A DNA stretch of 64,000 bases. Source: Salvelinus alpinus. Lineage: Eukaryota > Chordata > Actinopteri > Salmoniformes > Salmonidae. Shown here in pieces: positions 34,543 to 46,093 of the stretch (its first letter is position 1; the number at the start of each line of letters is the position of its first letter). A program made the position numbers and the translations under genes. The stretch is taken from positions 7,725,604 through 7,789,603 of the forward strand of contig NC_092092.1 of assembly GCF_045679555.1 (NCBI RefSeq). The letters are read 5' to 3'. The notes under the pieces were generated by a model, which saw nothing but the letters and a program-made list of their open reading frames with translations, was not told the DNA's origin and ran no database searches.

Positions 34543-36120
34543 CACTGCTCAAAAAAATAAAGGGAACACTAAAAGAACACATCCTAGATCTGAATGAATG
34601 AACTATTCTTATTAAATACTTTTTTCTTTACATAGTTGAATGTGCTGACAACAAAATCACACAAAAATTATCAATGGAAATCAAATGTATCAACCCATGG
34701 AGGTCTGGATTTGGAGTCACTCTCAAAATTAAAGTGGAAAACCACACTACAGGCTGATCCAACTTTGATGTAATGTCCTTAAAACAAGTCAAAATGAGGC
34801 TCAGTAGTGTGTGTGGCCTCCACGTGCCTGTATGACCTCCCTACAACGCCTGGGCATGCTCCTGATGAGGTGGCGGATGGTCTCCTGAGGGATCTCCTCC
34901 CAGACCTGGACTAAAGCATCCGCCAACTCCTGGACAGTCTATGGTGCAACGTGGCGTTGGTGGATGGAGCGAGACATGATGTCCCAGATGTGCTCAATTG
35001 GATTCAGGTCTGGGGAACGGGCGGGCCAGTCCATAGCATCAATGCCTTCCTCTTGCATGAACTGCTGACACACTCCAGCCACATGAGGTCTAGCATTGTC
35101 TTGCATTAGGAGGAACCCAGGGCCAACCGCACCAGCATATGGTCTCACAAGGGGTCTGAGGATCTCATCTCGGTACCTAATGGCAGTCAGGCTACCTCTG
35201 GCGAGCACATGGAGGGCTGTGCGGCCCCCAAAGAAATGCCACCCCACACCATGACTGACCCACCGCCAAATCGGTCATGCTGGAGGATGTTGCAGGCAGC
35301 AGAACGTTCTCCACGGCGTCTCCAGACTCTGTCACGTCTGTCACGTGCTCAGTGTGAACCTGCTTTCATCTGTGAAGAGCACAGGGCGCCAGTGGCGAAT
35401 TTGCCAATCTTGGTGTTCTCTGGCAAATGCCAAACGTCCTGCACGGTGTTGGGCTGTAAGCACAACCCCCACCTGTGGACGTCGGGCCGTCATACCACCC
35501 TCATGGAGTCTGTTTCTGACCGTTTGAGCAGACACATGCACATTTGTGGCCTGCTGGAGGTCATTTTGCAGGGCTCTGGCAGTGCTCCACCTGCTCCTCC
35601 TTGCACAAAGGCGGATGTAGCGGTCCTGCTGCTGGGTTGTTGCCCTCCTACGGCCTCCTCCACGTCTCCTGATGTACTGGCCTGTCTCCTGGTTGCGCCT
35701 CCATGCTCTGGACACTACGCTGACAGACACAGCAAACCTTCTTGCCACAGCTCGCATCGATGTGCCATCCTGGATGAGCTGCACTACCTGAGCCACTTGT
35801 GTGGGTTGTAGACTCCGTCTCATGCTACCACTAGAGTGAAAGCACCACCAGCATTCAAAAGTGACCAAAACATCAGCCAGGAAGCATAGGAACTGAGAAG
35901 TGGTCTGTGGTCACCACCTGCAGAACCACTCCTTTATTGGGGGTGTCTTGCTAATTGCCTATAATTTCCACCTTTTGTCTATTCCATTTGCACAACAGCA
36001 TGTGAAATGTATTGTCAATCAGTGTTGCTTCCTAAGTGGACAGTTTGATTTCACAGAAGTGTGATTGACTTGGAGTTACATTGTGTTGTTTAAGTGTTCC
36101 CTTTATTTTTTTGAGCAGTG
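34543..36120 (-). mobile_element. Tc1-like element (CACTGCTCAAAAAAATAAAG ends), full length, dead
   Basis: The terminal repeats CACTGCTCAAAAAAATAAAG (34543) and its complement (to 36120) are flanked by TA (34541-34542 and 36121-36122). At 1,578 bp it has the standard length. The transposase on the minus strand carries a frameshift and a nonsense codon. Confidence 0.93.
34801..35823 (-). pseudogene. Tc1-like transposase pseudogene with one frameshift and a stop
   Basis: Starts [20 protein letters not shown] (35823) with the helix-turn-helix [18 protein letters not shown] and a basic GRRR-like linker ([18 protein letters not shown]). The first catalytic Asp is in [14 protein letters not shown]. 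Immediately after it, about two bases are missing (ACGTGACAG near 35345), causing a stop. The next open part (35247-34939) carries FLLMQDNARPHVAGVCQQFM (second Asp) and [18 protein letters not shown] (Glu). A TAG follows HQRHVAP. The tail of the family (RCREVIQARGGHTHY) is still legible down to 34801. Confidence 0.9.
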
Positions 36121-36130
36121 TATATATATT

Positions 36131-36268
36131 TTAAAAACCTTTATTTAACTAGGCAAGTCAGTTAAGAACAAATTCTTATTTACAATGTCGGCCTACCCCT
36201 GCTAAACACTATCCCGAATGACGCTGGGCCAATTGTGCGCCGCCCTATGGGACTCCCAATCACGGCCT
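36131..36268 (-). mobile_element. SmaI-type tRNA-derived salmonid SINE, 3' part
   Basis: In reverse orientation, TTATTTAACTAGGCAAGTCA is followed by ACGCTGGGCCAATTGTGCGC and CCCTATGGGACTCCCAATCA, the body of the SINE group distinct from HpaI. The tRNA-like head is missing after CACGGCC. It starts just outside the Tc1 element. Confidence 0.8.
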
Positions 36269-36581
36269 TATATCTCTCTTCCTATCATTCCCTCTTTCTG
36301 GTCATGCTTGATTTGGCAAATATATTTTCATATATTTATGTACTGAAACTTAATGTACAGTATATCTAAAATGTAATGTAATAACATAAAATGTATGTAC
36401 CCATGGAGAGAGAAATATTAAATGAAATATGATTTTAATTATAATTTGTATTATTTGAATCTGTCATAGCCGGCTTATAAGTGGAAACCAGTGTGAGCTA
36501 AAGTTCATTTCAGGATTTAAAAGTTAAGTTGTTCGGTATTTATGGATTTGATGTGTCAACTTCTGCGTACTACAATGTATT

Positions 36582-36584
<3 letters not shown>

Positions 36585-36660
<76 letters not shown>

Positions 36661-36672
36661 CATGTGTGTGTG
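36585..36672. repeat. (TG)n microsatellite
   Basis: About 35 TG dinucleotides with one or two interruptions (TGCGTGCATG) near the 3' end. Confidence 0.95.
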
Positions 36673-36926
36673 TCATATACATGTTGATAAGGGATTGGCT
36701 AAATCCTCCTGGTTTAGTAGCTGGTAGTCTGAATAGTCTCTCCCAGTTGATCTAGTAAATGAGAATGGTGATGCAACTTATTTTCCTAAAGTAAATTTTG
36801 GTTATTCACTTTTACGTTCTGAAAATTCCTTGCTGTCCTTTTAAAAGCTTAATATTCACCACTAACTGTAACCTGGTCGCTTACAGCTGGGCTTGAAAAA
36901 CATTTACTCCTATTCTGTGTTTTCAG

Positions 36927-36998
36927 CTCTGTGAAAGAGAGGAGACGAATGAAGGAAAGGAGACGAATGAAGGAGAGGAGATGTTGGAAGGAAACCAG
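36927..36998 (+). CDS. Candidate exon of an unknown plus-strand gene
   Basis: A pyrimidine-rich stretch ending in TTTTCAG (36926) precedes 72 bases with no stop, translated LCEREETNEGKETNEGEEML EGNQ in one phase. They end exactly at a strong donor, CCAG|GTAAGA (GT at 36999). The peptide is acidic and contains two copies of an ETNEG unit that come from a short DNA duplication. I recognise no family, and no adjoining exon is visible. It may be a real exon or chance splice signals. The donor begins the 40-bp minisatellite that follows. Confidence 0.3.
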
Positions 36999-38175
36999 GT
37001 AAGAATTGCAACCATAGTATTTATTAGAGTTTGAGATACAGCCGTAGTATAATGAAGCGATGTAAGAGTATTGAGATACAGCCATAGTATTATGTTGTCT
37101 GGTAAGAGTATTGAGATGCAGCTGTAGTATTATGTTGCCAGGTAAGAGTATTGAGATACAGCCATAGTATTATGTTGCCAGGTAAGAGTATTGAGATACA
37201 GCCATAGTATTATGTTGCCAGGTAAGAGTATTGAGATGCAGCTGTAGTATTATGTTGCCAGGTAAGAGTATTGAGATGCAGCCGTAGTATTATGTTGCCA
37301 GGTAAGAGTATTGAGATACAGCCGTAGTATTATGTTGCCAGGTAAGAGTATTGAGATACAGCCGTAGTATTATGTTGCCAGGTAAGAGTATTGAGATACA
37401 GCCGTAGTATAATGAAGCCAGGTAAGAGTATTGAGATACAGCCGTAGTATTATGTTGCCAGGTAAGCGTATTGAGATACAGCCGTAGTATTATGTAGCCA
37501 GGTAAGAGTATTGAGATACAGCTGTAGTATTATGTTGCCAGGTAAGAGTATTGAGATGCAGCCGTAGTATTATGTTGCCAGGTAAGAGTATTGAGATACA
37601 GCCGTAGTATTATGTAGCCAGGTAAGAGTATTGAGATACAGCCGTAGTATTATGTTGCCAGGTAAGAGTATTGAGATACAGCCGTAGTATAATGTTGCCA
37701 GGTAAGAGTATTGAGATACAGCCGTAGTATTATGTTGCCAGGTAAGAGTATTGAGATACAGCCGTAGTATAATGTTGCCAGGTAAGAGTATTGAGATACA
37801 GCCGTAGTATTATGTTGCCAGGTAAGAGTATTGAGATACAGCCGTAGTATAATGTTGCCAGGTAAGAGTATTGAGATACAGCCGTAGTCGTATGTTGCCA
37901 GGTAAGAGTATTGAGATGCAGCCGTAGTATTATGTTGCCAGGTAAGAGTATTGAGATACAGCCGTAGTATTATGTTGCCAGGTAAGAGTATTGAGATACA
38001 GCCGTAGTATTATGTTGCCAGCTAGGAGTATTGAGATACAGCCGTAGTATTATGTTGCCAGGTAAGATTATTGAGATGCAGCTGTATTATTTACGATGCC
38101 ACCTAGGAGTATTGAGATACAGCCGTAGTAATATGTTGCCAGCTAGGAGTATTGAGATGCAGCTGTATTATTTAT
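36999..38175. repeat. 40-bp minisatellite carrying a splice-donor consensus, about 29 units
   Basis: The unit is TTGAGATACAGCCGTAGTAT then TATGTTGCCAGGTAAGAGTA. Each unit contains CCAG|GTAAGAG, close to the vertebrate 5' splice-site consensus, on the plus strand. The array begins at the donor of the candidate exon at 36927-36998. Units near 38090-38170 are degenerate (GATGCCACCTAGGAG). Confidence 0.95.
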
Positions 38176-38274
38176 GATGCCTCTGTTAACTGTCCATCTA
38201 CCAACTGTCCATGCCTGACTGCAGGCACATTGATTTGTTCTCTGCCTCTATCTATCTAGGAGCAGATACATGGT

Positions 38275-38400
38275 CCTCTGTAGCTCAGTTGGTAGAGAAG
38301 GGTGCTTGCAACGCCACGATACTGTGTTCGAATCCCTGGACCACCCAAACGTAAAATGTATGCACGCAGGACCGTAAGTCGCTATGGATAAAAGTGAGGA
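38275..38400 (+). mobile_element. tRNA-derived SINE with L2-type tail
   Basis: GTCCTCTGTAGCTCAGTTGG (A box) and GTGTTCGAATCCCTGGACCA (B box) lie about 35 bases apart, followed by GTAAGTCGCTATGGATAAAA, the L2-type 3' tail. This is a tRNA-derived SINE that would use L2 LINE enzymes. The head looks tRNA-like but lacks a closed acceptor stem, so it is not a functional tRNA. Confidence 0.85.
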
Positions 38401-38789
38401 AAGGAAAGAGGGGGACTGAAAGTAGGCTGAGGCCTGAGATCTTTTCACATGTGGGTACACCCACACCTGACTGAACAGAGTGAGAGAGTCATCAATACAT
38501 TAGCTGGATCTACAGTATCTCAATAGACTGGCCAGGACAGGAACTGTAGTTGAGATGTAAAACTGAGTGGGACAAGAGTCCTGTACCGCCCTCTGCTGTT
38601 TATGTGCTGTAACGTCAACACAGTCACATCTAACTATACACGTGTATCTAGTCTACACAGAGATGATGGTATCTCTTTATTTATTTACACAACTAATTGG
38701 ATGAAGTGTGTGTGTGTGTGTGTGAGTGTGTGTGTGTGCAGGGCTGGACTACCACATTTTTATGAAATCAACTAACTTCCTGCATTTCA

Positions 38790-39770
38790 ACACGTTTTGC
38801 CATGATGCAGAGAAACGTGTGCTGTTTTATAATGCTATTCTACACATTTTGCCATGATGCAGAGAGAAACGTGTGCTGTTTTATAATGCTATTCTACACA
38901 TTTTGCCATGATACAGAGAAACGTGTGCTGTTTTATAATGCTATTCTACACATTTTGCCATGATGCAGAGAAACGTGTGCTGTTTTATAATGCTATTCTA
39001 CACATTTTGCCATGATGCAGAGAAACGTGTGCTGTTTTATAATGCTATTCTACACATTTTGCCATGATGCAGAGAAACATGTGCTGTTTTATAATGCTAT
39101 TCTACACATTTTACCATGATGCAGAGAGAAACGTGTGCTGTTTTATAATGCTATTCTACACGTTTTGCCATGATGCAGAGAGAAACGTGTGCTGTTTTAT
39201 AATGCTATTCTACACGTTTTGCCATGATGCAGAGAGAAACGTGTGCTGTTTTATAATGCTATTCTACACATTTTGCCATGATGCAGAGAGAAACGTGTGC
39301 TGTTTTATAATGCTATTCTACACATTTTGCCATGATGCAGAGAAACGTGTGCTGTTTTATAATGCTATTCTACACGTTTTGCCATGATCCAGAGAGAAAC
39401 GTGTGCTGTTTTATAATGCTATTCTACACATTTTGCCATGATGCAGAGAGAAACGTGTGCTGTTTTATAATGCTATTCTACACGTTTTGCCATGATGCAG
39501 AGAGAAACGTGTGCTGTTTTATAATGCTATTCTACACGTTTTGCCATGATGCAGAGAGAAACGTGTGCTGTTTTATAATGCTATTCTACACGTTTTGCCA
39601 TGATGCAGAGAGAAACGTGTGCTGTTTTATAATGCTATTCTACACATTTTACCATGATGCAGAGAGAAACGTGTGCTGTTTTATAATGCTATTCTACACG
39701 TTTTGCCATGATCCAGAGAGAAACGTGTGCTGTTTTATAATGCTATTCTACACATTTTGCCATGAGGCTA
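38790..39770. repeat. 54-bp minisatellite, 18 units, open reading frame
   Basis: Unit TGCCATGATGCAGAGAGAAA then CGTGTGCTGTTTTATAATGC then TATTCTACACGTTT. A 52-bp variant lacks one GA pair. The longer unit is 18 codons, so plus-strand open frames (RNVCCFIMLFYTFCHDAE) run across most of the array. It looks like local amplification of a dispersed salmonid repeat, because the related motif CTGCAATTCTACATATTTTG lies nearby at 40048. I do not call a gene. Confidence 0.95.
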
Positions 39771-39811
39771 AGATAAAATGTTTCTGTTTGAAAGTAAATT
39801 TCCTCCTGTTT

Positions 39812-40000
39812 TACTTTTTTTTTTACCTTTATTTAACTAGGCAAGTCAGTTAAGAACACATTCTTATTGACGATGACTGCCTACAGTGGGTTAACTGCCT
39901 TGTTCAGGGCCAGAATGACAGATTTTTACCTTGTCAGCTTGGGAATTCGATCTAGCAACCTTTCGGTTACTGGCCCAACACTAGGTTACCTGCTGCCCCA
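39812..40000 (-). mobile_element. HpaI-type salmonid SINE
   Basis: In reverse orientation, this reads from CCTTTATTTAACTAGGCAAG to GGTTACCTGCTGCCCC, with GTTAAC near 39889 and the tRNA-like head (GGTTACTGGCCCAACACTAG) at the right. The A-box region has a small deletion. It is close to full length. Confidence 0.85.
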
Positions 40001-40145
40001 TGCCATGACGCTGAGTGAGAATATTGCATTTTTTAAAGCAAATGTCCTGCAATTCTACATATTTTGCTTTCATCAGCTTTCTGGGGGCCCCCCGACCTCC
40101 AGGTGGCTGGGGGCACTTGCCTTGCGTGCCTGTTTGGTAATCCGG

Positions 40146-40146
<1 letters not shown>

Positions 40147-40190
<44 letters not shown>
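40147..40190. repeat. (TG)n microsatellite
   Basis: About 21 TG units following GGTAATCCGGTACTG. Confidence 0.95.
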
Positions 40191-40193
<3 letters not shown>

Positions 40194-40249
40194 ACTATAT
40201 GTGTAAACATATGAGGAAATATATATTCATGCACCCACTCACAACACCT

Positions 40250-42870
40250 TGCCTGTGACATGTGCAGTACGGATCAGTATTTTATGTTCGCTCACTAAAA
40301 CACATATGTTCCTCTTACAATACCTAAATATTGACTGGTTTTCATCAAGCTGTCCACTCAATAAAAAACTTGGGTGCCTGGTTCAGGTTATCAGTCAACC
40401 TACCAGGGTATTTACAAACAGCACAGGAATGAACTAATCCACATCTATTGATCACATTTTTACAAATGATGCAGAAATTTGCTTTAAAACCGTATTCAAA
40501 TCCATCGGATGAAGTGATCACAATATAGTAGCCACGTCTAGGAAAACCAAAGTTCCAAAATGCTGGGCCTAATATTGTAACGTCTGCTTCCAACTCACAC
40601 TCTCATACACATAGATCCCCTGAACGCAACTCACTTTCCAGCCCACTTTCCAGCTCACACTCTCACAAACATAGATCCCCTGAACGCAGCTCACTCTCCA
40701 GATCCCAATAACACCTGTATGTCATTATCACACACTATTTAGTTCAGTTCTTTGCACCCCATCTTCGTGACGTATTGTTTGTTTGTGACACACTTCTCTT
40801 CTGAGCGCTGAGTTTCCCCGTAATTTACTCCTCCTGAGTATGATCGTTTTTGTCTGCCTCACTAATGACTCCTTTTGCCTTTTCCCTGCCTGTACTTTAG
40901 CCTATCGGATTCCCTGTTGTTCACCTATTTCCTGATCTCCCGGACGACGTTACTAGCCTTTCCCTGCCTGTACTGTTGCCTTTTGGACCCCCTGTGTATG
41001 AACTGCTGCCTGACCCTGGACCCAGCTACCTGCCTCCTCCCAGGGTCCTTTACATTAAACACCTGCTGTGCCCTGCGCTTGAAACCAGCTCTCTGTCTCC
41101 CTTGTGTTCATTACAAATATAGTGTATAAGAGGTCATACAAGAGGTTTTGTAGTGACTCCTATGTTGATGATGTAAAGAATATCTTCTGGTCTGTGGTGT
41201 GTAATGAGGAGCAACCAGACGCTACACTTTACATATTTATGAAATTGCTTATTCCAGTTACTAATAAGCATGCACCCATGTTAAACTGTTAAATCCCCAT
41301 GGATTGATGAGAAATTAAAAGCATTTATGGTTGAGAGGAACAATGCAAAAGGAATGGCAAAGAAGTCTGGCTGCGCAGCTGGTGGTCAAACGTACTGTAG
41401 AAATCATGTGACTAAACAGGCCTTTAGCGAAGCACCCTTTTCTGTCTCAAACAGCCGACCAATCAGTAAGCTGACCAATCAACCCTTAGTAAACTTTTGG
41501 GAAAAAAATAGCGTTTGACCAGATACAATGCTATTTCACAGTAAACAAATTAACAACTGACTTTCAGCATTCTTATTTGGAAGGTCACTCAACATTTATG
41601 GCACTTACACAAATGACTAATGATTGGCTGAAAGAAATTGATAATAAGAAGCTTGTGGGAGCTGTTTTGTTAGACTTCAGTGCAGCGTTTGACATTGTCA
41701 ATCATAATCTACTGCTGGAAAAACGTATGTGTTATGGCTTTACATCCACTGCTATATCATGGATCAAGAGTTACCTGTCTAACAGAACACAGAGGGTTTT
41801 CTTTAATGGAATCCTCTCCAACATAATCCAGGTAGAGTCTGGCATTCCCCAGGGCAGTTGTTTAGGCCCCTTACTTTTTTCTTTCAATCTTTACTAATGA
41901 CCTGCCACTGGCACTGATTAAAGCCTGTGTGTCGATGACTCAACATTATACACGTCAGCTACCACAGCAAGTGAAATCACAGCAACACTTAATAAAGAGC
42001 TGCAGTCCGTTTTAGAATGGGTGGCAAGTATTAAGCTAGTACAAAAAAATTCAGACAAACCATTATCTAAACCCTAAACCTTATAATAATTGTGGAAATA
42101 GAGCAAGTTGAAGAGGCTAAAATGCTTGGTGTAACCCTGCATTGTAAACTGTCATGGTTTAAACATATTTATGCATCGGTAGCTAAGAGAGGTAGAGGTC
42201 TGTCCATAATAAAGCACTGTTCTGCTTTCTTGCTATTAACAAAACAAGTCCTACAGGCTCTAGTTTTGTCACACCCGGACTACTGCCCAGTCATATGGTC
42301 AAGTGCCACAAAGAAGGACAAATTACAGTGGCCCTGAACAGAGAAACACAGCTGGCCCTTAAATGTACACAGAGAGCTAACATCAACGACATGTCAATCT
42401 CTCCTGGCTCAAAGAAGAGAAGAGATTGACTGCATCACTACTGGTCTTTATGAGAGGTGTTGACAAGTTGACAGCACCAAGCTGTTTGTTCAAACAACGA
42501 GCCAACAGATCAGACACCCACACATACCCCACAATACATGCCACCAGGGGGCTCTTCACAGTCCCCAAGTCCAGAACAGACTTCGATAAATACACAGTAC
42601 TGCATAGAGCCATGACTACATGGAAGTGTATTCCAAAAGTATATTCCACATCAAGTAAGTTATAAAAGCAGAAAAATCTGATTTAAAAAAACAGATACAT
42701 CTACACATTTTGGAACAGTGGTGTAGTAAAGTCATTTGATGTCATGTTTTATTAGTAATTATTTTGTGCATTAATGTGTTTGGACCTCCAGGAAGAGTAG
42801 CTGCTGCCTTGGCTAATGGGGACCACTAATGATAATATAAATATTACAATACTACAATATTACAATACAA
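40250..42870 (+). mobile_element. L2-like LINE, 5'-truncated, split by a solo LTR
   Basis: On the plus strand it starts in the endonuclease domain (IDWFSSSCPLNKKL, LVQVISQPTRVFTNS, then SDEVITI where SDHNIV is expected). It continues with KRSYKRFCSDSYVDDVKN and IFWSVVCNEEQPDA, then reverse-transcriptase blocks (about 41577-41900: TNDWLKEIDNKKLVGAVLLD, FSAAFDIVNHNLL, SGIPQGSCLGPLLFS) and the YADD region, degraded to VDDSTLYTSAT and out of frame. The 3' end reads GGAAGAGTAGCTGCTGCCTT. Many frameshifts make it inactive. The LTR at 40576-41115 interrupts it. The same family is found reversed at 1790-3540. Confidence 0.85.
40576..41115 (+). mobile_element. Solo LTR, 540 bp, TSD aatat
   Basis: The ends TGTAACGTCTGCTTCCAACT and TGTGTTCATTACA are flanked by aatat (40571-40575 and 41116-41120). 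Removing it leaves GGGCCT-AATAT-AGTGTATAAG, restoring the LINE reading (GPNI VYKRS). A duplicated 60-bp segment (AACTCACACTCTCATACACA) lies near the 5' end, and an ATTAAA near 41052 could be the polyadenylation signal. No internal region remains. Confidence 0.9.
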
Positions 42871-42941
42871 TACACTAAAAGACACAAGCACTTCACGAAC
42901 CTGCAATTAACAGCCAGGTCATTTTAGAGAGAGAGAAACGG

Positions 42942-43031
42942 CATGCCAAATGGCACCATATCCCCTATATAGCGCGCTACTTTTGACCAGAGCCCTGCTC
43001 TTAGGGAATAGGGTGCCATTTGGGATGCCGG
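42942..43031. repeat. Palindromic (foldback) salmonid repeat
   Basis: GCCAAATGGCACCATATCCC and GGGAATAGGGTGCCATTTGG form the arms, with a CTATATAGCGCGCTAC core. Same family as 8778 and 57831. Confidence 0.75.
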
Positions 43032-43512
43032 TCAGAGAAAAAGCTATAGGCAGGAAGACAGGCAGCAACACTGAAATGGCTGGCCCAGGTTATGTTATAG
43101 CAAACGCTGTGGGAAAGTTGGCTGAACGTTATGGCTGAGGTGTGTATATGTTGCTTATGTAAATCTATGAGCAATTGGTGTGTGTGTGTGTAGTAGCATG
43201 CTTGGGGTGTAGTATGAGATGTGTATATGTGTTCTTGTGGAAGGTTGTGGGTTTTTGTATACCCATTGTTGTGTCTAAGTGTGGTGAAGTTTGTAAGTCT
43301 TTTGTATAGTGGGTTTGTGTGTGTTCGTATATTTATTTAAACTCAGAAAAAAAGAAACGTCCCTTTTTCAGGACCCTGTCTTTCAAAGATAATTCGTAAA
43401 AATCCAAATAACTTCACAGATCTTCATTGTAAAAGGTTTAAAAACTGTTTCCCATGCTTGTTCAGTGAACCATAAACAATTAATTAACATGCATCTGTGG
43501 AACGGTCATTAA

Positions 43513-44797
43513 CTTCTTTGGAAGTTAGAGTAAACTGCCTGCTACTCAGGCCCAAAAGCTAGAATATGCATATAATTAGTAATTAGATTTGGATAGAAAA
43601 CACTCTGAAGTTTCTAAAACTGTTTGAATGATGTCTGTGAGTATAACAGAACTCATATGGCAGGCAAAAACCTGAGAAAAAATCCAACCAGGAAGTAGGA
43701 AATCTGAGGTTTGTAGTTTTTCAAGTCATTTGCCGATCGAATATACAGTGTCTATGGGGTCATATTGCACTTCCTAAGGCTTCCACTAGATGTCAACAGT
43801 CTTTAGAACCTTGTTTGAGGCTTCTACTGTGGTTGAAACATTAAAGATGTATGATAAAAACATCCTAAAGATTGATTCTATACATCGTTTGACATGTTTC
43901 TATGAACTGTAATATGACTTTTTGTCTGAACTTTCGCCTAGGCTTGCCCGCGCCTCCTGAGTTTGGATTTGTGTACTAAACGCGCAAACAACAAGGAGGT
44001 ATTTGGACATAAATGATGGACTTTATCGAACAAAACAAATATTTATTTGGGGATTCCTGGGAGTGCATTCTGATGAAGATCATCAAAGGTAAGTGAATAT
44101 TTATATTGCTATTTCTGACTTTTGTGACACCTCTCCTTCTTTGGAAAATGGCTGATTGTTTTTCTGTGACTTGGCGCTTACCAAACATAATTGCAAGGTG
44201 TGCTTTCACCGTAAAGAGTTTTTTGAAATCTGACACAGCGATTGCATTAAGGAGAAGTTTATCTATATTTCCATGAATAACACTTGTATCTTTTATCAAT
44301 GTTTATGATGAGTATTTCTGTAATTTGATGTGGCTCTCTGCACTTTCACCGGATGTTTGTTTGAGACAATGCATTTCTGACCATAACACACCAATTTCAA
44401 AAGAGGTTTTTGGACATAAAGATTAACTTTTTCGAACAAAACACACATTTATTGTGTAACATGACGTCTTGTGAGTGCCATCTGATGAAGATCATCAAAG
44501 GTTAGTGATTAATTTAATCGCTATTTCTGACTTTTGTGAGGGCTCTCCTTGGCTGGAAAATGGCTTTATGGTTTTCTGTGACTAGGTGCTGACCTAACAT
44601 AATCGTTTGGTGTGCTTTCACCGTAAAGCCTATTTGAAATCGGACACTGTGGCTGGATTTACAAGAAGTGTATCTTTAAAATGGTGTAAAATACGTGTAT
44701 GTTTGAGGAATTTTAATTATGAGATTTCTGTTGTTTTGAATTTGGGGCCCTGCTGTTGTCGAGGTGAGTCGCTAGCGTCCCACATATCCCAGAGGTT
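43513..44797. mobile_element. 1.29-kb insertion flanked by TTAA
   Basis: TTAA at 43509-43512 and 44798-44801 flanks the segment. Taking it out leaves ACGGTCATTAAGACACTAAC, the continuous leader of the host Tc1. The TTAA duplication is the hallmark of piggyBac-like elements, suggesting a non-autonomous member, though the ends (CTTCTTTGG ... CAGAGGTT) are not the usual CCC type. Inside, the motif GATGAAGATCATCAAAGG occurs twice (44072-44089 and 44482-44499), each followed by TAAGTGA/TTAGTGA and a CTATTTCTGACTTTTGTGA segment, so the element contains an old internal duplication. No transposase was seen. Confidence 0.75.
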
Positions 44798-44904
44798 TTA
44801 AGACACTAACAGCTTACAGACGGTAGGCAATTAAAATCACAGTTATAAAAACTTAGGACACTAAAGAGGCCTTTCTACTGACTCTGAAAAACACCAAAAG
44901 AAAG

Positions 44905-45790
44905 ATGCCCAGGGTCCTTGCTCATCTGTGTGAACGTGCCTTAGGCATGATGCAAGGAAGCATGAGGACTACAGATGTGGCCAGGGCAATAAATTGCAAT
45001 GACCGTTCTGTGAGACGCCTAAGACAGCGCTACAGGGCGACAGGACGGACAGCTGATCGTCCTCGCAGTGGCAGACCATGTGTAACAACACCTGCACAGG
45101 ATCGTTACATCCGAACATCACACCTGCAGGACAGGTACAGGATGGCAACAACAACTGCCCGAGTTATACCAGGAACGCACAATCCCTCCATCAGTGCTCA
45201 GACTGTCTGCAATAGGCTGAGAGAGGCTGGACTGAGGGCTTGTAGGCCTGTTGTAAGGCAGGTCCTCACCAGACATCACCGGCAACAATGTCGCTTAAGG
45301 GCACAAACCCACAGTCGCTGGACCAGACAGGACTGGCAAAAAGTGCTCTTCATTGATGAGTTGCGGTTTTGTCTCACCAGGGGTGATGGTCGGATTCGCG
45401 TTTATCGTCGAAGGAATGAGCGTTAACTCGAGGCCTGTACTCTGGAATGGGATCGATTTGGAGGTGGAGGGTCCATCATGGTCACAGCATCATCGGACTG
45501 AGCTTGTTGTCATTGCAGGCAATCTCAACACTGTGCGTTACAGGGAAGACATCCTCCTCCCTCATGTTGTACCCTTCCTGCTCATCCTGACATGACCCTC
45601 CAGCATGACAGTGCCACAGCCATACTGCTCATTCTGTGCGTGATTTCCTGCAAGACAGGAACGTCAGTGTTCTGCCATGGCCAGCGAAGAGCCCGGATCT
45701 CAATCTCATTGAGCACTTCTGGGACCTGTTGGATCGGAGGGTGAGGGCTAGGGTCATTCTCCCCAGAATTGTCCAGGAACTGGACAACTG
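44905..45790 (+). pseudogene. Tc1-like transposase pseudogene
   Basis: Starts MPRVLAHLCERALGMMQGSM (44905) and continues through the helix-turn-helix (VARAINCNDRSVRRLRQRY) and RTADRPRSGRPCVTT linker. The first catalytic block is VLFIDELRFCLTR; the family usually has TDESRF, so the Asp is kept. A frameshift follows RNER (about 45425). The later parts read VVIAGNLNTVRYREDILLPH and, after more shifts, LQHDSATAI-like (second Asp) and SPDLNLIEHFWDLLDRRV (Glu). Small deletions are present near 45480 and 45590. The C-terminus is replaced by sequence from another Tc1 family. Confidence 0.82.
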
Positions 45791-46085
45791 CAAACGTGGT
45801 CAAGAACTACAGGAAACATATGATCTCTGTAATTGCAAACAAAGGTTTCTGTACCAAATATTAAGTTCTGCTTTTCTGATGTATCAAATACTTATGTCAT
45901 GCAATAAAATGCTAATTAATTACTTAAAAATCATACAATGTGATTTTCTGGATTTTTTTATTTTTTTAGATTCCGTCTCTCACAGTTGAAGTGTACCTAT
46001 GATATAAATTACAGACCTCTACATGCTTTGTAAGTAGGGAAACCTGCAAAATCGGCAGTGTATCAAATACTTGTTCTCGCCACTG
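45791..46085 (+). mobile_element. 3' end of a CAGTGGGGAG-family Tc1, fused to the previous element
   Basis: From GTGGTCAAGAACTACAGGAA to TTGTTCTCGCCACTG (46085) this matches the C-terminal coding end, 3' UTR and right terminal repeat of the element at 12949-14552. It is attached directly to the transposase of a different Tc1 family. It is followed by TA and then by the next element. Confidence 0.85.
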
Positions 46086-46093
46086 TATATATA

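Larger units (their letters stand above)
43346..45790 (+). mobile_element. Tc1-like element (AAACTCAGAAAAAAAGAAACG end family), split and chimeric
   Basis: It starts with AAACTCAGAAAAAAAGAAAC (about 43340) and the leader of this family, is interrupted by the TTAA-flanked insertion 43513-44797, and resumes at 44802 with the rest of the leader and the transposase. Near 45790 the sequence passes into the 3' end of a different Tc1 family instead of this family's own right repeat. Confidence 0.85.

Noticed and set aside
38275..38350. tRNA gene with clear A and B boxes
   Set aside because: It lacks a proper acceptor stem and is followed by an L2-type tail, so it is a tRNA-derived SINE.
38790..39853. 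Long plus-strand frames encoding RNVCCFIMLFYTFCHDAE repeats, like a membrane repeat protein
   Set aside because: The frame is a by-product of a 54-bp (18-codon) tandem repeat. Shorter 52-bp units break it, and there is no promoter, splice signal or non-repeat domain.
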